Shown here: piece after piece, positions 17,880 to 25,529 of the stretch
How the letters are laid out: each line of letters opens with the position of its first letter
Numbering within the stretch: position 1 is the first letter of the stretch
Source of the DNA: Candidatus Enterococcus ferrettii
GTDB taxonomy: Bacteria; Bacillota; Bacilli; Lactobacillales; Enterococcaceae
Reading direction: 5' to 3'
Length of the DNA: 31,692 nt
Assembly (NCBI RefSeq): GCF_017377655.1
Contig: NZ_JAFREL010000089.1
Coordinates: 1 to 31,692, forward strand
Translations under genes and position numbers: made by a program
Notes under the pieces: model-generated
What the model was told of the DNA's origin: nothing
The model's input: only the letters and a program-made list of their open reading frames with translations
Database searches by the model: none

Positions 17880-18566
17880 ATGGAAATGGCAGAATCAAAA
17901 ATGTTTACATTAGAAGAGGGAATGACAGCTGAAAGTGTTGGCCGCGGCTTAGAGATTTTTTTCCGTGAAAAGAAAAAATTTGTAGTCGAGGGAATGGTAA
18001 CACCAGAAGGATATCTGGTTCAAGCAAAAGAAGAGCAGAGCTGGAAAAAATTTGCAGGGATGGATCAGGCGACACAGGTCCAGATATTCCAATCAACATC
18101 AGAAAGTATCACTGTCAATGTTGGTACTGGAAAATGGATTGACAAAGCTGCAGCAGCAGGTGTCGGAGCAATTGTTTTTGCACCATTGTTGGCAACAGCT
18201 GCATTTGGGGTCTTTAAGCAGCAACAATTACCTCAAGAGATTTTCGATGCGATTGAACACTATATTCAAACAGGTGGGAAGGTAGTAACCGTTTCGATGT
18301 CAGGAAATATTGGAGCAGTAGGGACGATTTGCTCCAACTGCCATGCACAAAATCCAGAGGGAACTAAATTCTGCAGCTCTTGTGGGCAGTCGCTGATGGA
18401 TGCTTGCCCTAATTGTCAGGCGTCGATTGATAAAAGTACCAAGTTCTGCCCGGAATGCGGCACGAATGTCCAGGAAACTAAGGAAAAACATTGCGAGAAT
18501 TGTCAAACTGTATTGGCAGAGGATGCCAAATTTTGCCCAGAGTGTGGAACTTCAGCAAGGGAATGA
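17880..18566 (+). CDS. Membrane-associated protein with three C-terminal zinc ribbons
   Basis: 228-aa protein. The N-terminal 90 residues are a small alpha/beta domain (GRGLEIFFREKKKFVVEG, then SWKKFAGMDQATQV). This is followed by a Gly/Ala-rich hydrophobic hairpin at about residues 86-110 (AAAAGVGAIVFAPLLATAAFG). The C-terminus holds three tandem double-CxxC ribbons with the cores CSNC/CSSC, CPNC/CPEC and CENC/CPEC. In contrast to its neighbours, the ribbons are at the C-terminus. The N-terminal part recalls an unnamed family often annotated only as zinc ribbon protein. The ATG at 17880 is used here; the ATG at 17886 is equally placed relative to AGGAG at 17871-17875. It is 9 bp after the PrsW gene, in the same operon. 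The repeated ribbons suggest a scaffold for the ribbon-bearing enzymes; this is a guess. Confidence 0.8.
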   Translation: MEMAESKMFTLEEGMTAESVGRGLEIFFREKKKFVVEGMVTPEGYLVQAKEEQSWKKFAGMDQATQVQIFQSTSESITVNVGTGKWIDKAAAAGVGAIVFAPLLATAAFGVFKQQQLPQEIFDAIEHYIQTGGKVVTVSMSGNIGAVGTICSNCHAQNPEGTKFCSSCGQSLMDACPNCQASIDKSTKFCPECGTNVQETKEKHCENCQTVLAEDAKFCPECGTSARE

Positions 18567-18650
18567 TCTAAGAACCTCTTTTTATGTTCTTGAAGAAGGA
18601 ACGAACAGCCAGTGATACGTGTTAAACTGAACACTAAAGGAGTGAGACGA

Positions 18651-19163
18651 TTGATTATCTGGCTAAACGGTGCTTTTGGTGCAGGAAAGACGACGATTGC
18701 GGAAATCCTTCATTCTAAGCTTGCCAATTCTTATATCTATGACCCGGAAAACATTGGTGATTTTTTACGACATAACCTGCCCCAAGAGATACAAAAGAGT
18801 GACTTTCAAGAGTATGTTGAATGGCGTCAGTGGAATGTACACATGCTAAGGAAGATTTACCGGGAGTATTCGGGGGATATTATTGTTCCAATGACTTTGT
18901 ATAAGCAGCCGGCTTTTGATGAAATTTTTGAAGGATTAAAAAAAGCAGGACTAGAGGTTCATCACTTTCAGTTAGAAGTTAGTAAAAAAGTAATCTTGGA
19001 TCGATTACAGGAACGTAATCAGGTACTAATTAATTGGGGAACAGAAAGAGTAGATGAAATCATCACAGCTTTTCAGCAACTACCTTTGGAAGAGAAAATC
19101 AATAATGAAAAGATGCTGCCAAATGAAGTTGCTCAGTTGATCATTAAGCAGGTATATAACTAA
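18651..19163 (+). CDS. TmrB-like P-loop ATPase
   Basis: 170-aa AAA_33-type P-loop protein. The Walker A motif GAFGAGKTT is at residues 7-15, right behind the first strand, as in TmrB of Bacillus subtilis, a tunicamycin-resistance protein. Other TmrB-like features are YIYDPENIGDFLR, LPQEIQKSDFQEY, IIVPMTLYKQP and LEVHHFQL, in the same order. The TTG at 18651 is the best start: AAAGGAG lies 8 nt before it, and the family begins MIIW at this point. It may share the transcript of the zinc-ribbon genes (84 bp gap, no terminator seen) and is followed by a strong terminator. TmrB itself is thought to bind or sequester the drug at the membrane. Whether this protein has such a role is unknown, and a kinase-type function is possible. 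Confidence 0.85.
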   Translation: MIIWLNGAFGAGKTTIAEILHSKLANSYIYDPENIGDFLRHNLPQEIQKSDFQEYVEWRQWNVHMLRKIYREYSGDIIVPMTLYKQPAFDEIFEGLKKAGLEVHHFQLEVSKKVILDRLQERNQVLINWGTERVDEIITAFQQLPLEEKINNEKMLPNEVAQLIIKQVYN

Positions 19164-19277
19164 AAAACGTTTGCCGATTTACCCACTTTAAAAGATCAGA
19201 CTAATTTTTGCTGAGTATAAGACAAAAGGACAAATTTTCCTTGGTATTCAAGGTACTATGGAATAAAATAATCTATA

Positions 19278-19307
19278 AAGTTCAGCGAATTCTCGTTGAA
19301 CTTTTTT
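19278..19307 (+). terminator. Terminator of the zinc-ribbon/TmrB-like operon
   Basis: AAGTTCAGCGA (19278-19288) pairs with TCGTTGAACTT (19293-19303) over 11 positions with one G-U, closing an ATTC loop, followed by a run of T to 19307. Confidence 0.9.
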
Positions 19308-19534
19308 CGCGCTTATAAAGCCTAAATTAGGCTGCTGGAAGCAAATAATCAATACGTTTAAAATCAATCTGACGCTTACGAATCAGGAACTAAGCAGTTT
19401 TTCTGCTAGATTAGAATAGTTAAAAATAACAAGGGATTTTGAAGACTTGAATTCCCTGCACTTACTTACCTATATGGTTGAGGCAATATAAAAAAACTGG
19501 ATTGAAATATTTTTGTAATATTCTATTCATATGT

Positions 19535-19557
19535 GTGATATATCACTATGGTAGAAT
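19535..19557 (+). promoter_or_regulatory. Extended -10 promoter with a palindrome, for the CHAP gene
   Basis: TGGTAGAAT (19549-19557) matches an extended -10 box (TGnTAnAAT). Immediately upstream lies the perfect 12-bp palindrome GTGATATATCAC (19535-19546), in the place of the spacer, where a bound protein would block or bend the promoter. The leader would be about 55 nt. The protein that binds is not known. Confidence 0.5.
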
Positions 19558-19620
19558 TGCTTCTGACCTTAAAGAATTTATAACTTACATATTAAGTAAA
19601 GTAACCGGAGGAATTATTTA

Positions 19621-20949
19621 GTGAAGAAGACTTTATTATCAGCAGTATTGGTATGTACATTAGCTTTATCAGCGGTGCCAAACATTGCTTTAGCCGATAG
19701 CTATGATCAACAAATTCAAGAAAAAGATCAAAAAATTAGTGAGTTGCAAGGAAAACAATCATCTGTTCAAACACAGATCAATGAAATGACTGCTGAAATT
19801 GAAACAGTAAGCGGACAAGTAAAAGACTTAGAAGCAAAACAAGAAAAATTAAACGAAGATACAATGAAATTACAAGATAAAATTGCGACCTTGAAGGTTC
19901 GTATTGCTAAACGTGAAGCGCTAATTGAAAGCCAAGCGCGTGATGCACAAGTAAATGGTCAAGCAACTAATTATGTGAATGCAGTATTGGATGCTGATTC
20001 TTTATCTGATGTTGTTGGTCGTGTTCAAGCGATGAATACCATGGTTAAAGCGAACAAAACTTTAATGGAACAACAAAAAGAAGATAAACTAGAGGTTGAG
20101 AAGCAAGTCAAAGCCAATGAAGAAAAAGTGGCTGAACTTGTTGAAAACCAAAAAGAATTAGAAACACAAAAAAATGCCATTGCGAACAAACAAGCAGAAT
20201 TGAATGTTGTCAAAGCAAACTATGCGGCTGAGCAAGCAACTGCTGAACAAGATAAGTCTAAATTGAAGGCACAACAAGAAGCTGCTAAAGCTGAACAAGC
20301 ACGTATTTTGAAAGAGCAGCAAGACGCTGAAAAAGCGCGTCAAGCAGAAGAAAAACGCCAAGCGGAAGAAGCAGCGAAAGCTCAAAAAGCATTTGAAGCC
20401 TCTCAAGCGAAGGCAGCTAAAGAACAAGCAGCAACTGTAGAATCTTCTACAGCTGCTACTGAAACTAGCTCTAGTTCAACAGCTCAAGCACAAACAAGTA
20501 CTGAACCAAAAGCAGAAACAACAACAAATTCTTCTGTAGCTGAGACTCCAGTAGTATCAACTCCAACAACTAGCACTGGTGGAAGAGTTGACCACACTGG
20601 ATCAGGCAATGCTTACTCACCAGGTCAATGTACTTGGTATGTTAAATCAGTCGCTCCATGGGCTGGAACTTATTGGGGCAATGGTTGTCAATGGGGAGCT
20701 TCAGCAGCGGCTGACGGTTTCCAAGTAGATGGCTCTCCTACAGCAGGTTCAATCGTGGTCTTTGCTCAAGGACAATCTGTTGGAACATGGAATGCAGATG
20801 GTGCTTACGGTCACGTAGCTTACGTTCAATCGTATGATGCTGGCAGCAATACTATTACAATTACTCAAGGCGGCATGGGCTTCCCAACACCAATGGGACC
20901 AAACACAGCAACCTTAAGTGCTTCAGGATTAACTTACATCCACCCATAA
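19621..20949 (+). CDS. Secreted coiled-coil/CHAP peptidoglycan hydrolase (PcsB/SagA-like)
   Basis: 442-aa secreted cell-wall protein with a GTG start 7 nt after GGAGGAA. It has a signal peptide (KKTLLSAVLVCTLALSAVPN, cleavage likely after ALA-D near residue 26). A long N-terminal coiled coil covers about residues 28-265, ending in Lys/Ala/Glu/Gln repeats, then a Ser/Thr-rich linker to about residue 320. The CHAP domain has C337 in QCTWYV and H398 in YGHVAYV. PcsB of streptococci and the secreted hydrolases of enterococci have this design; the coiled coil usually binds an FtsEX-type activator and CHAP cleaves peptide stems or cross-bridges during division. SagA of E. faecium has NlpC/P60 instead of CHAP, so the gene is not called sagA. 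It is monocistronic with a strong terminator. Confidence 0.92.
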   Translation: MKKTLLSAVLVCTLALSAVPNIALADSYDQQIQEKDQKISELQGKQSSVQTQINEMTAEIETVSGQVKDLEAKQEKLNEDTMKLQDKIATLKVRIAKREALIESQARDAQVNGQATNYVNAVLDADSLSDVVGRVQAMNTMVKANKTLMEQQKEDKLEVEKQVKANEEKVAELVENQKELETQKNAIANKQAELNVVKANYAAEQATAEQDKSKLKAQQEAAKAEQARILKEQQDAEKARQAEEKRQAEEAAKAQKAFEASQAKAAKEQAATVESSTAATETSSSSTAQAQTSTEPKAETTTNSSVAETPVVSTPTTSTGGRVDHTGSGNAYSPGQCTWYVKSVAPWAGTYWGNGCQWGASAAADGFQVDGSPTAGSIVVFAQGQSVGTWNADGAYGHVAYVQSYDAGSNTITITQGGMGFPTPMGPNTATLSASGLTYIHP

Positions 20950-20963
20950 ATAAATCATTTAAG

Positions 20964-20989
20964 AGCTTCCGAATTTCGGAAGCTTTTTT
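20964..20989 (+). terminator. Terminator of the CHAP gene
   Basis: AGCTTCCGAA (20964-20973) is perfectly complementary to TTCGGAAGCT (20975-20984), followed by six T. It lies 15 bp after the stop. Confidence 0.93.
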
Positions 20990-21198
20990 GTTTGGGTTGT
21001 CGGACCGGCAGTGAAAAAAAAGGGTGATTACCCTAATTTACCTTAAATTTTAAGGAGAAAATGGGGACTAATCTTGAAATCTGAGGTAGACGATTTTGTT
21101 CCAAGCGTTGCGACGGAAAGTTTGCTGATAAGTAACTGCTGTAGTAAAGTGATTAGTAGATAATCGTGTCTACTTTGTTTTGACTAGGAGGACTATAA

Positions 21199-21708
21199 AT
21201 GGATTTTACAAAATTGTCGATCGATACCTTGAAGCGTGCGCAGGAACGACTGGAGAATACCTTGAGTCAGATGAGTATCGAGGAAGCCAATACGATGCCG
21301 GCGCCATTGATCAAATCAGTTACTTGGCTAATTTGGCACACTGCCCGCGAGCTGGACTTTCAGATTTCAGGTCTGAATAATACGGAATCCCTGTGGCTGT
21401 CAGCCGGTTGGAGTGAAAAGTTTGCTTTGGATTTGCCGGACGATACAGAAGAATGGCACCATACTCCCGAGGAAGCAGAGAAGGTTGTGGTGAGTAACAA
21501 AGATATCTTGCTGGACTATTTGTCTGCTAGTGTCGATTTTACAATTTCTTACTTAAAAGGACTTAAGGAAGAAAGTTTAGAGGATATTGTTGATGCCAGC
21601 TGGACGCCACCGGTAACACGAGAGGTACGGATTGTTTCGGCGATTGATGATGCAGGAATGCACTCTGGACAAGCGGTGTACACCAAAAGGTTAGTCATTG
21701 GCAAATAA
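21199..21708 (+). CDS. DinB family protein
   Basis: 169-aa protein of the DinB/YfiT four-helix-bundle superfamily, which uses a metal bound by histidines; several members act as thiol (bacillithiol or mycothiol) transferases. H47 lies in WLIWHTARELDF on the second helix and H155 in GMHSGQAV on the last helix, the usual first and third metal ligands. A histidine pair WHH lies between, near residue 89. The start is supported by AGGAGG 7-8 nt upstream. It is monocistronic, with a terminator behind it. A 6-bp inverted repeat AGTAGA/TCTACT lies 30-50 bp before the start. The substrate is unknown. Confidence 0.85.
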   Translation: MDFTKLSIDTLKRAQERLENTLSQMSIEEANTMPAPLIKSVTWLIWHTARELDFQISGLNNTESLWLSAGWSEKFALDLPDDTEEWHHTPEEAEKVVVSNKDILLDYLSASVDFTISYLKGLKEESLEDIVDASWTPPVTREVRIVSAIDDAGMHSGQAVYTKRLVIGK

Positions 21709-21721
21709 TTTTGTAAGCGAA

Positions 21722-21754
21722 GGTCAATCATCTTACGAGGTGATTGGTCTTTTT
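21722..21754 (+). terminator. Terminator of the DinB-family gene
   Basis: GGTCAATCA (21722-21730) pairs with TGATTGGTC (21741-21749), partly through G-U pairs, and is followed by TTTTT. Confidence 0.7.
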
Positions 21755-21909
21755 AGTGTTGAAGGCATTTTACTGGAGAAACCTTAAATTTTTCAGGTAA
21801 AACACTCAATTTGCTTGAGAATCAAAGGTCCGTTGTGAAAAAGAAGCCTATAAACAGTTGAAAAATGATAGTATAAAGTTAAGCTAAATAGAGGAGATAA
21901 TCAGATCAT

Positions 21910-22650
21910 ATGAGAAATATTAAACTAACCATCGAATATGATGGTAAACGATACTTAGGCTGGCAGCGGCTGGGGGATTCCGATAAAACCATTCAGGGGA
22001 AAATCGAAAACATCATCAAGCAAATGACTGGTGAAGAAATTGAAATTATTGGTTCTGGTCGGACGGATGGTGGGACTCATGCACGGGGTCAGGTAGCTAA
22101 TTTTAAAACAACTAGTGAAATGCCTTTGACTGAAATGATTGCTTTTCTGAATCAGTATCTGCCACAGGATATTGTGGTGAAAAAAGCAGAAGAGGCCGCC
22201 GAACGCTTTCATGCCCGCTACAATGCAACTGGAAAACAGTACAGCTATTATGTTTGGAATGCGGAGATCCCTTCTGCTTTTGAACGGTCCTATAGTTATC
22301 ATTATCCGCAAGAAATGGATCTGGAAAAGATGAAAGAAGCCTGCCGTAAGCTGGTGGGTAAGCATGATTTTATGGGCTTTTCGGCTTTGAAGAAAACTAA
22401 GAAATCCACTGTTCGTACGATTGAGAGTATTACAATTGAAGAAGAAGGCAATTTGCTGCATTTTACCTTTGTTGGTAATGGCTTTCTGCATAAAATGGTG
22501 CGGATTATCGTTGGGACTTTACTAGAGATTGGTGCAGGAACGATGAAGCCGGAAGCAATTGACGAAATATTGGCTAGTAAGGTTAGGAAAAATGCTGGAG
22601 AAACAGTGCCAGCACAAGGCTTATTTCTTGATGAAGTGTATTATCATTAG
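21910..22650 (+). CDS. truA: tRNA pseudouridine synthase A (TruA family)
   Basis: 246-aa RNA-modifying enzyme that makes pseudouridine in the anticodon stem (positions 38-40) of tRNAs. The family layout is complete: TIEYDGKRYLGWQR at the N-terminus, the catalytic aspartate D53 in GSGRTDGGTHARGQV, FHARYNATGKQYSYYVWN, and the C-terminal FLHKMVRIIVGTLLEIG. The active-site loop reads RTDGGTHARG where typical housekeeping TruA has RTDAGVHA.G. The gene stands alone here, not next to the ECF-transporter and ribosomal genes that accompany the main truA in Lactobacillales. It may therefore be a second TruA paralogue with other tRNA targets. GAGGAGA lies 12 nt before the ATG, a rather long spacing. Confidence 0.9.
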   Translation: MRNIKLTIEYDGKRYLGWQRLGDSDKTIQGKIENIIKQMTGEEIEIIGSGRTDGGTHARGQVANFKTTSEMPLTEMIAFLNQYLPQDIVVKKAEEAAERFHARYNATGKQYSYYVWNAEIPSAFERSYSYHYPQEMDLEKMKEACRKLVGKHDFMGFSALKKTKKSTVRTIESITIEEEGNLLHFTFVGNGFLHKMVRIIVGTLLEIGAGTMKPEAIDEILASKVRKNAGETVPAQGLFLDEVYYH

Positions 22651-22684
22651 AAAAAAAGGGGCGCAGCTATGTTGGCTGAGCCCC
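22651..22684 (-). terminator. Terminator between truA and the CPBP gene
   Basis: GGGGC-G-CAGC (22658-22667) pairs with GCTG-A-GCCCC (22675-22684). On the minus strand the stem is followed by seven T (22657-22651), so it ends the CPBP gene. It also directly follows the truA stop and may serve both. Confidence 0.9.
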
Positions 22685-22695
22685 TCTTCGCATTT

Positions 22696-23772
22696 CTAAG
22701 CGTATTTTGTAGTTATGTGTTTTTTAGGCACTGTTCCTTCAGTAATCTGGTCGGCCCGAGCTTCGGGTGTTTGGTTCAGGTTGTTTTTATCCCTGAAGTA
22801 TTTAGTGACTATTGGCCAAGCGTAGCAAAGACTCATAATTACTGCTGCTGTGGCAATATCGGACCAGCCGATCGTGTAGCCAGACATGGATTCACCAGTG
22901 AGATCACCGGAAAAAATAGGTGCCAGATTATTATTCAAAAAATGAATGGCAACAACACTCCAAATGTTGTCAGTCTTCATATATACGAACCCCATGAAAA
23001 TTCCCATCGTGATACAGACAACGATTTGATTGGCTACCGAAATAATACCGATTGCTGGAGAAGTATAAAAGAAGAAATTCAGCGGTAAATGCCAAAGTCC
23101 CCATACAATGCCAAGAAGCAGCACGCCTTTGATCATGCCATATCTTTTCTGCAAAATAGGTTGTAAAAAGTAACGCCAGCCGTATTCTTCACCAAAATAA
23201 GGTCCAAACATAATAAGATAGCTGATTAAGGTTTGGATCAATACAAACCAAGTTTGGGATCTGGAGAAGATCTCCGTCATTTCGCCAAGCCCGCCCTCTA
23301 TTAGATAATAGATGACCATTCGTGCGATATACAACACCACAAATAATAAAACGAAGGCGATGGTCAGCTTCCAATTTTTTCTACGTAAACCATAGGCCTC
23401 TCGACGTTCCGCTTTGGCAACCAGTAGAGCAATCCATAGAAAAATACTGCCAAGTATCATTACGAAGCTGCCGATCATCATAAAAGTGCTATTGCCAATA
23501 AATAATCCTAACAGGCTGCAAACAATCATTAAACCAGTTTGGATCAAATAACCAATGAAGAATGCTTTAGGCATAAGCTGTCGATTTTTGCGGCTAAGAT
23601 ACAGAGCAATCATCGCACCAGCCGCTGGATAGTACATATGGGTTAAGGTGAAGAGATCAATGCTCCTTTTCGTACTATAGCCATACCACATAAATAGCCC
23701 CATGATTACCGGCAATCCAAAAGCGATGATGGAGAAAACTCTTAACTGCTTGCTTTCAATTTGTTTATTCAT
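22696..23772 (-). CDS. CPBP family intramembrane metalloprotease
   Basis: 358-aa multi-pass membrane protein of the CAAX protease/bacteriocin-processing (Abi) family. The three catalytic motifs are present in order: E195-E196-YGWR in GEEYGWRYFL, H228 in VWGLWHLPL, and HFLNNN near residue 279. About eight hydrophobic segments surround them. Members process peptides at the membrane or give self-protection against bacteriocins; no bacteriocin precursor is visible next to this gene. The start is supported by AAGGAGTGAG just upstream on the minus strand. It is monocistronic with its own terminator. Together with the PrsW-type gene at 16749 this makes two glutamate-based membrane proteases of related fold in one window. 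Confidence 0.92.
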   Translation of the reverse strand: MNKQIESKQLRVFSIIAFGLPVIMGLFMWYGYSTKRSIDLFTLTHMYYPAAGAMIALYLSRKNRQLMPKAFFIGYLIQTGLMIVCSLLGLFIGNSTFMMIGSFVMILGSIFLWIALLVAKAERREAYGLRRKNWKLTIAFVLLFVVLYIARMVIYYLIEGGLGEMTEIFSRSQTWFVLIQTLISYLIMFGPYFGEEYGWRYFLQPILQKRYGMIKGVLLLGIVWGLWHLPLNFFFYTSPAIGIISVANQIVVCITMGIFMGFVYMKTDNIWSVVAIHFLNNNLAPIFSGDLTGESMSGYTIGWSDIATAAVIMSLCYAWPIVTKYFRDKNNLNQTPEARADQITEGTVPKKHITTKYA

Positions 23773-23909
23773 ATTCTCACTCCTTAAGTGCTTTCTTACC
23801 TGAAGTTTAACGAATAACTGCGTGTGAAAGCTGCTTTTGTCCTAAATGGTCGGATATGGGGCTTGAACGATAAAGAGGCGACAATTCAGCGAATGCAGTC
23901 TTCTCAACG

Positions 23910-24263
23910 TTAGCTTGCTTGGATCGTACAAGTAGCTACTACATCAATTCCTGTATTTAACAGATTTTCAAGGACGATGTCACCAATTTCAACGGGTGCC
24001 TGCAGTCGAACCTGATTAAGGATCGTCATGGCTTCTCTGACGGATTCTTTAGGAATGCCATCCAGCGTTTTGACTGAGCAGCGGTGGGAGTTGCCATTTC
24101 TTACTACAACCGTGGAGGTCACCTCTCGAACGGGATTGGTGGCTTCAGCCTTGCCGTATTTTACTCCTTTGTTACAGCTGTGACCAGTGACCTGGTAATC
24201 ATTTTCTTCGTCCACGGCTAGATGACAGCCTTTGGGGCACATGATGCAAATGAATGTTTTCAT
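23910..24263 (-). CDS. DUF1667 iron-sulfur-like protein of the glp flavoprotein operon
   Basis: 117-aa small protein with four N-terminal cysteines (CIMCPKGC, then C29 in GHSCNKG), the DUF1667 pattern suggestive of an iron-sulfur or metal site. The family is almost always encoded after a GlpA/GlpO-like dehydrogenase and a pyridine nucleotide-type flavoprotein, as here, and is regarded as a third part of an anaerobic-type glycerol-3-phosphate dehydrogenase. Its start codon overlaps the stop of the upstream flavoprotein by 4 bp (translational coupling). No clear terminator is seen behind it. An electron-transfer role is inferred from cysteines and context. Confidence 0.88.
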   Translation of the reverse strand: MKTFICIMCPKGCHLAVDEENDYQVTGHSCNKGVKYGKAEATNPVREVTSTVVVRNGNSHRCSVKTLDGIPKESVREAMTILNQVRLQAPVEIGDIVLENLLNTGIDVVATCTIQAS

Positions 24264-25528
24264 GATTTGCTGACCTCCTCAACTGAGAGTTCAATTTCAC
24301 CATTGCTGGCTTTGTCTAAAATCTTTTTCGATAAATGAATCTTTTCCAGCTCTCCCGGAACAATATAGCTTTTCCGCTTTTGGGCAATAACCTCTCCGTG
24401 GGATTTCACAATGATTTGACTGTCATCAAAGACTTTATTCACCCGGAAAAAAAGTTCAACTTTTTTAGGAACATTGCCTTTGCGAATTTTTTGCGGGACA
24501 ACATAGGTTACACAAGCCCCATTTTTTATTTCAAGACAAACATCTTGCTGCTTCAGCTGCTCCTGTTGGAAAAGGTATTGTGCAGCTGCAGCACCCGCTC
24601 GTGTGCTTTCGGCAGTAACGAAGTCTACTAGATCATGAACATGAACGACATTGCCGCAGGCGAAAATACCAGGAATCGAGGTTTCCATGTTTTCATAAAC
24701 AATAGCGCCGCTGGTTTTATTATCCATAATGACACCGGCACTGCGGCTCAATTCATTTTCTGGAATCAAGCCAACGGACAATAGAATCGTGTCACAGACA
24801 AAGGTTTGCTCGGTGCCGGCGATCGGGCGTCGGTTTTCATCTACCTGAGAGACAACGACTTCTTCTACACGGTTCTTTCCCCGAATTTCGGTAATAGTAT
24901 GGGATAAGTATAAAGGAATATCAAAATCGTCTAGACACTGAACGATATTTCTAGTTAGTCCACCTGAGTAAGGCATCACCTCAACACAGGCTAGTACTTC
25001 AGCACCCTCTAATGTCATGCGGCGAGCCATAATTAAGCCGATATCACCAGAGCCCAAAATCAGTACTTTTTTTCCTACTAAATATCCTTCTATATTTACA
25101 TAACGTTGCGCAGTGCCAGCGGTGTAGACACCAGCAGGGCGACTGCCAGGGATTCCGATAGCTCCTCGTGTACGTTCGCGACACCCCATCGCCAAGACAA
25201 TTGATTTTGCCTGAAGGATTTGGTAACCTTGCTCCTTATTAACTAGATGGACTTCTTTATTTTCTGATATTTCTAGAACCATCGTATCTAAGAAGACCTG
25301 AATCGTTGTTTGTTCAATCCTATCGATAAACCGTCTCGCATATTCAGGACCAGTTAATTCTTCCTTGAAATAATGCAAGCCAAAGCCGTTGTGGATGCAT
25401 TGATTTAAAATACCGCCTAATTGTTGATCTCTTTCAATGATTAAGATATCTTGAACCCCTTCATTGTAAGCAGCCATCGCTGCAGCAAGTCCAGCTGGAC
25501 CTCCGCCAATTACGATCAAGTCATGCAT
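24260..25528 (-). CDS. NAD(P)/FAD-dependent oxidoreductase, GlpB-like partner
   Basis: 422-aa flavoprotein of the pyridine nucleotide-disulfide type. The FAD-binding fold is at the N-terminus (VIGGGPAGLAAAMAAYNEG), a second dinucleotide fold lies near residue 150 (KVLILGSGDIGLIMARRM), and the C-terminal FAD contact is GIFACGNVVHVHDLVD near residue 295. A catalytic CxxC disulfide is not seen; the usual site reads GGILNQCIHNGFG with one cysteine, as in partners of GlpA-like dehydrogenases. It follows the dehydrogenase gene by a one-base gap and overlaps the DUF1667 gene. It likely passes electrons from the dehydrogenase to NAD or another acceptor. Its exact acceptor is unknown. Confidence 0.88.
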   Translation of the reverse strand: MHDLIVIGGGPAGLAAAMAAYNEGVQDILIIERDQQLGGILNQCIHNGFGLHYFKEELTGPEYARRFIDRIEQTTIQVFLDTMVLEISENKEVHLVNKEQGYQILQAKSIVLAMGCRERTRGAIGIPGSRPAGVYTAGTAQRYVNIEGYLVGKKVLILGSGDIGLIMARRMTLEGAEVLACVEVMPYSGGLTRNIVQCLDDFDIPLYLSHTITEIRGKNRVEEVVVSQVDENRRPIAGTEQTFVCDTILLSVGLIPENELSRSAGVIMDNKTSGAIVYENMETSIPGIFACGNVVHVHDLVDFVTAESTRAGAAAAQYLFQQEQLKQQDVCLEIKNGACVTYVVPQKIRKGNVPKKVELFFRVNKVFDDSQIIVKSHGEVIAQKRKSYIVPGELEKIHLSKKILDKASNGEIELSVEEVSKS

Positions 25529-25529
25529 G

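Larger units (their letters stand above)
19164..19620. other. Intergenic region before the CHAP gene
   Basis: 457 bp with no intact gene. It holds the terminator at 19278-19307, a small palindrome AGCCTAA-A-TTAGGCT (19319-19333), a hairpin AGCAGTTTTTCTGCT near 19394-19408, and the CHAP promoter. On the minus strand, bases 19408-19327 read IRKRQIDFKRIDYLLPAA before a stop, with an internal TAG further upstream; this could be a coding remnant but is too short to name. Confidence 0.45.

Noticed and set aside
21955..22491. 178-aa frame on the minus strand
   Set aside because: It is antisense to truA and has no family features.
22669..23088. 139-aa frame on the plus strand
   Set aside because: It is antisense to the CPBP protease gene and begins inside its terminator hairpin.
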